Source: JBFONV01 sp040779335
GTDB taxonomy: Bacteria; Pseudomonadota; Gammaproteobacteria; Enterobacterales; Alteromonadaceae
NCBI GenBank assembly: GCA_040779335.1
Contig: JBFONV010000001.1
Coordinates: 1,214,629-1,278,628, forward strand
DNA: 64,000 bases
Direction: 5' to 3'
In this document: positions 61,301 through 64,000 of the stretch, in pieces
Layout: each line of letters starts with the position of its first letter
Numbering within the stretch: the first letter of the stretch is position 1
Position numbers and translations under genes: made by a program
Notes under the pieces: model-generated
The model's input: the letters and a program-made list of their open reading frames with translations, nothing else
The model's database searches: none
Told to the model about the DNA's origin: nothing

Positions 61301-61625
61301 TTTTTACTACAAAGCTCATTTCCATAATACCGACAATTACTTCTTCGGATACATCACTTAAAACGTATTCTGAAGAGGAGAAAATATCGCCCGCTTTGTT
61401 ACCTAAAGCTATGTCTACGACATCCGGTTTGTCATCATGAAGTAAAAGAACCACTTTCTTATCAAGAGAAACACAATCAATAGTGATTGCATCAGCCTTC
61501 ATACCTTGCTTTCGCAAAGTTTTATCCATAATACCCATCAAAGTATCAATATTGTCATACTTGCTATAGAACAAATCATTCGCTTTAGCGACAACTTCAG
61601 AAAGACTATCTAGTTTACTTTTCAT
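61296..61625 (-). CDS. Hypothetical cassette protein
   Basis: 109 residues, alpha/beta by composition, no membrane helix. KKVVLLLHDDKPDVVDIALGN is a conserved-looking core. I do not recognise the family. It lies between two minimal attC-like sites (6 and 7). Confidence 0.55.
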   Translation of the reverse strand: MKSKLDSLSEVVAKANDLFYSKYDNIDTLMGIMDKTLRKQGMKADAITIDCVSLDKKVVLLLHDDKPDVVDIALGNKAGDIFSSSEYVLSDVSEEVIVGIMEMSFVVKT

Positions 61626-61662
61626 TTTAAGCTCAAATTGAAATAGGATGCCAGATATGGAA

Positions 61663-61693
61663 ACCTAACGCCATGTTTAACAGTCTGTTAGAG
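61663..61693 (-). repeat. attC site 7, minimal
   Basis: About 31 bp bounded by ACCTAAC (61663-61669) and GTTAGAG (61687-61693), both good core matches, with almost nothing between. The right core overlaps the stop of the next gene. Confidence 0.5.
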
Positions 61694-62110
61694 GATTTCT
61701 TGCTCCATGTAGTAAAATCTTTCATCTTCACTGACTACAGTAAATCCTTTTCTTTTGTATAGATGGTACGCAGGGCTGATATTGAAAACCCTTAACCTTA
61801 GTTTCTTTGCTCCAGATTTTTGTGCTAATCGAACTGACTCGGCTAGCGCCGCTGCTCCGATACCTTTATTTTGAAATAGAGCGCTAATTTGTAGATCTCT
61901 TAAATAGCATCCATCATTATCAAATGATAAACGAAGAGCTCCAACTAACTCGCCATCACAGAGAATGTCCCAATTATCTAGACTTACTATTTGCTCCAGA
62001 ATTTGATGTTGCTGCCAATCAACGGAATAATGCGCATAATAAGTGCGCATATTATCATACGTAATTTCGGCTGATTTTGATAAATTACCAGCAGGTCGAT
62101 ATGAAATCAC
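61688..62110 (-). CDS. GNAT-family N-acetyltransferase (cassette gene)
   Basis: 140 residues from a GTG. LRDLQISALFQNKGIGAAALAE and RLRVFNISPAYHLYKRKGF with FYYME at the end are the GNAT acetyl-CoA fold. Substrate unknown. Confidence 0.8.
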   Translation of the reverse strand: MISYRPAGNLSKSAEITYDNMRTYYAHYSVDWQQHQILEQIVSLDNWDILCDGELVGALRLSFDNDGCYLRDLQISALFQNKGIGAAALAESVRLAQKSGAKKLRLRVFNISPAYHLYKRKGFTVVSEDERFYYMEQEIL

Positions 62111-62117
62111 CGCTAAT

Positions 62118-62218
62118 CTCCTAATACCCCAATAATGGGCAATTTATAGTTGGCTAAAATGTTGAACGCAGGGAAAACAGCCAGCTGTAAATTTTCCTGA
62201 TCCATTACCTTGTTAACT
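62118..62218 (-). repeat. attC site 8
   Basis: About 101 bp: CTAATACCCCAATAATGGG, TATAGTTGGCTAAAATG, AGCCAGCTGTAAATTTTCC, ending GTTAACT (62212-62218), which overlaps the next stop codon. Confidence 0.7.
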
Positions 62219-62584
62219 GTATATTACTGCGTAGTAACTTGTTGCTGCTATTGTAAAAAAGAATAACCACGATAAATGCTTACCACGAGAAAATAGCAAT
62301 GAAACAATACCACTTAAAACAAACACTACAGAAATGATTACAAGTATTTCACCTTTAACATTTTCACTTGGAGTTGATAACACATATAAAATAGCAGCAA
62401 AGCCCCACCAAGCTAGAGTGGTTAAATGCCAAGCAAACCTTAATACACGTTTAGTGAACCAATCACTCCCAAGTAATTTAGGTAAATTCTCGCGTCGAAA
62501 CAAACGAATCAATAAATATTTTTCACCTAAGTAGGAATGAACAATACCGATAATAACAAGTAAAATAGTGCCAATTAATAACAT
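62213..62584 (-). CDS. Four-helix membrane protein (cassette gene)
   Basis: 123 residues with about four membrane helices (residues 2-18, 52-70, 80-95, 103-120). LLRFAWHLTTLAWWGFAAIL-like helix 2 has His and Trp residues. I do not recognise the family. It starts 25 bp after the DUF6122 gene with no attC between, so both belong to one cassette. Confidence 0.6.
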   Translation of the reverse strand: MLLIGTILLVIIGIVHSYLGEKYLLIRLFRRENLPKLLGSDWFTKRVLRFAWHLTTLAWWGFAAILYVLSTPSENVKGEILVIISVVFVLSGIVSLLFSRGKHLSWLFFFTIAATSYYAVIYS

Positions 62585-62609
62585 ACTGTTTCCTAAATGA
62601 ATTTATACA

Positions 62610-62948
62610 TTATGAACTTACCCATACACCATTGGTTATTTGACAATCTATAGAATCTAAAACCATATGAATAGACAAACCTAAGCCAACTAACCTTGTT
62701 TTGGGAACGAAGCAAAGTACAAAATATATAATGACAAACCAAACTTGATGCAATGGATGAAAACCAATACTGCAACGATTGGGGCTGTATATAGGAGTAG
62801 CTAATAAATGATCAATGTCTACAAGCATAGTCGCAATCATTACAAAATAAGCAACCTTCCAATTACCCCGATAAAAAATACCTACCAATATAGCTGGAAC
62901 CAAAAAATGCAAACCCAAATGGATCATGTGACTGACACTCTCTTTCAC
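62610..62948 (-). CDS. DUF6122 family membrane protein (cassette gene)
   Basis: 112 residues. MIHLGLHFLVPAILVGIFYR, TMLVDIDHLLATPIYSPNRC, SIGFHPLHQVWF and HMVLDS are the DUF6122 pattern with conserved His and Asp residues in and between membrane helices. GTG at 62948 abuts the attC; ATG at 62927 is a possible later start. Function unknown. Confidence 0.72.
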   Translation of the reverse strand: MKESVSHMIHLGLHFLVPAILVGIFYRGNWKVAYFVMIATMLVDIDHLLATPIYSPNRCSIGFHPLHQVWFVIIYFVLCFVPKTRLVGLGLSIHMVLDSIDCQITNGVWVSS

Positions 62949-63035
62949 CTAAAGCCCATTTAAGGGGCTATTAATAGTTGGCTAGAATAAGCGACGAAGG
63001 AGCAAAAACCAACTGTATTTGTCCTTGTTTAATTT
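62949..63035 (-). repeat. attC site 9
   Basis: About 87 bp: TAAAGCCCATTTAAGGGGCT, AATAGTTGGCTAGAATAAGC, AAAACCAACTGTATTTGTCC, then GTTTAAT. It is the clearest long site after site 5. Confidence 0.75.
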
Positions 63036-63066
63036 CTTATAGTATGACTTTGCCGACAGACCACTT

Positions 63067-63318
63067 TTACTTTAATAGTTTGCCGAAAAACCAACCTATT
63101 ATTGAAAGAAACAGTATCGGTAAAACAAACCAGAGAATTATGGGAGTAATTATTACAAAAATTAGAGCCAAGATGCCGGAGATGAAAACTCCAATTAAAG
63201 GGAGTAATACGAACAAGAGCATAGCTATAGCACCACCGACAAGGGACAATGCAAATAAAACCATAGCTATAATAGCTAATGGGTTCTCGACTTTACGTTC
63301 ATTGATAATTAAGTGCAT
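63067..63318 (-). CDS. Small membrane protein (cassette gene)
   Basis: 83 residues with three hydrophobic segments (about 15-36, 40-60, 60-80). It is very rich in Ile, Leu and Phe. AAAGGA precedes ATG 63318. Function unknown. Confidence 0.6.
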   Translation of the reverse strand: MHLIINERKVENPLAIIAMVLFALSLVGGAIAMLLFVLLPLIGVFISGILALIFVIITPIILWFVLPILFLSIIGWFFGKLLK

Positions 63319-63340
63319 AGTTGATTCCTTTCATTGTCAT

Positions 63341-63371
63341 GCAAATGCCCCGCTTTAATTGCTTGTTAAGT
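63341..63371 (-). repeat. attC site 10, half-site remnant
   Basis: On the gene strand ACTTAACAAGCAATTAAAGC then GGGG, the usual first half of such sites, but the second half and the GTTRRRY end are missing. Confidence 0.55.
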
Positions 63372-63375
63372 TGCA

Positions 63376-63813
63376 TTAAGCACCTGAACTTTGATTTAAC
63401 TTTTTTATAAGCTCATCGTCGTACGGGTACTTTTCTAAGATTTTTGATAGATATAGTTCTACCTTTTTACCAAAATCAGAGTTTATAGAGTGCATTAACT
63501 CAATTTGCTTTGAGAAAGCTATTCGTCAGCTATCTTGATCTTCAATTCTATTTTTTAGTTCGAAGTTGCCCGCAATATCGCTAGTAGCATCTAAGAAAAT
63601 GTAATACAAAAGTTCATCAAACTCAGCCGTTGATCTTCTTTCTAACTCCTGCCCACGCTCAACGGTAACCAAATGATATGAGAGTTTGTCTACCTCAACA
63701 TGCGAGTAACCGAAATCACGGCTTTTACCGTATGTTGGTAATTGATGCTGGTTTGCGCCAATTAATTTTCCTAACTTTTCAACTTTGACTCTAATTTCAG
63801 ATAATTGATACAT
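63376..63813 (-). pseudogene. Cassette gene with an in-frame TGA
   Basis: ATG 63813 (AAAGGA upstream) opens a 95-residue frame ending at TGA 63526-63528 (NRIEDQDS). The same frame continues without another stop for 49 codons as RIAFSKQIELMHSINSDF and on to TAA at 63376-63378, right before the attC. So the original product was probably 145 residues and the TGA is a nonsense change. I do not recognise the family. Confidence 0.55.
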
Positions 63814-63826
63814 GCTATCCTTTGCA

Positions 63827-63879
63827 ATTTAACGCCCATTTAAGGGGCTGAAAACAGTTTGCTAAAATGTGTAGCGAAG
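63827..63879 (-). repeat. attC site 11, interrupted by an IS element
   Basis: ATTTAAC (63827-63833) is a perfect core, followed by GCCCATTTAAGGGGCTGAA and AGTTTGCTAAAATG. The site stops at 63879, where the IS end TGATCTTACACC begins. Confidence 0.7.
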
Positions 63880-64000
63880 TGATCTTACACCACTTTTGTA
63901 GACACTTCCTAAGTCCATAATTTCTCATATTTTTGTGGTGTTGTATAACCTAAACTTGAATGTAATCGCTCTTGATTATAAAACGCGATGTATTGTTTAC
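63880..64000 (-). mobile_element. IS3-family insertion sequence, right end
   Basis: The terminal sequence TGATCTTACACCACTTTTGT (63880-63899), followed by AGACACTTCC, has the TG... start and GT-GACA pattern of IS3-family ends. A transposase tail follows. Most of the element is beyond the window. Confidence 0.7.
63909..64000 (-). CDS. IS3-family transposase (OrfB), C-terminal end
   Basis: The last 30 codons before TAG at 63909-63911 read KQYIAFYNQERLHSSLGYTT followed by PQKYEKLW and T. Y-I-x-F-YN-x-x-R-x-H-S-x-LGY-x-TP is the diagnostic rve C-terminus of IS3-family OrfB. The gene continues out of the window. Confidence 0.85.
   Translation of the reverse strand, partial: KQYIAFYNQERLHSSLGYTTPQKYEKLWT

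Noticed and set aside
1..64000. CRISPR arrays, rRNA, tRNA genes or prophage blocks
   Set aside because: No regularly spaced identical repeats, no recognisable rRNA or tRNA sequence and no phage structural genes were seen.

Overview
The window looks like chromosomal DNA of a marine gammaproteobacterium of the order Alteromonadales, most likely Colwelliaceae (Colwellia or Thalassotalea type). The reasons are low GC, gltA divergent from sdhCDAB-sucABCD, gammaproteobacterial CsdA/CsdE/TcdA, Fur and GlnS proteins, a CsrB-type RNA, and GC-rich extragenic palindromes in AT-rich spacers. Genus is an inference from composition and gene order only.

Region by region: (1) 1-1840, the end of a CsdA cysteine desulfurase fused to its CsdE/SufE partner, convergent with tcdA (csdL). 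(2) 2176-13757, a TCA-cycle block: gltA on the minus strand, and sdhCDAB, sucAB and sucCD on the plus strand, separated by hairpins. (3) 13811-15770, an FRG-domain protein, a 0.5 kb palindromic repeat element and a small glutaredoxin. (4) 15974-19616, a secreted metzincin-like protease, a CsrB-like CsrA-sponge RNA (about 17432-17896, 27 GGA triplets) and an ornithine/lysine decarboxylase with a possible leader peptide. (5) 19768-27079, assorted genes: DHH phosphoesterase, truncated haemoglobin, solute-binding protein, a TonB/TolA-like stub, a DUF5666 lipoprotein and an HTH membrane protein. (6) 27298-38497, a complete operon for guanine/xanthine to glyoxylate plus urea (xdhABC, allB, alc, uraD, uraH, allA, guaD, puuD). 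A RutR-like repressor (43329), a glyoxylate-type aminotransferase and an NCS2 permease (47610-50482) complete the set. The same palindromic operator core, TGACAC-N2-GTGTCA, lies before xdhA and between the aminotransferase and the permease. (7) Among these sit a serine hydrolase, a LytS/LytTR pair, a PAS-EAL protein and a duplicated spacer. (8) 50572-57148, LysR genes, a DUF2804 protein, glnS, fur and a VOC protein. (9) About 57250-64000, a sedentary-integron cassette array. All its small genes are on the minus strand and are separated by attC-like sites. An IS3-family element interrupts it at the right edge. No integrase is in the window; the orientation puts it to the right.

Functional links: the first half is central carbon flow (citrate synthase to succinate dehydrogenase). 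The purine operon feeds glyoxylate into the aminotransferase, which would make glycine. The CsrB-like RNA would titrate CsrA globally. The cassette array is the accessory, fast-changing part. The features most worth following are the CsrB-like RNA with its internal duplication, the shared purine operator, the covarying GNRA hairpin repeat before the EAL gene, and the cassette array with long, short and broken attC sites and decayed cassette genes.
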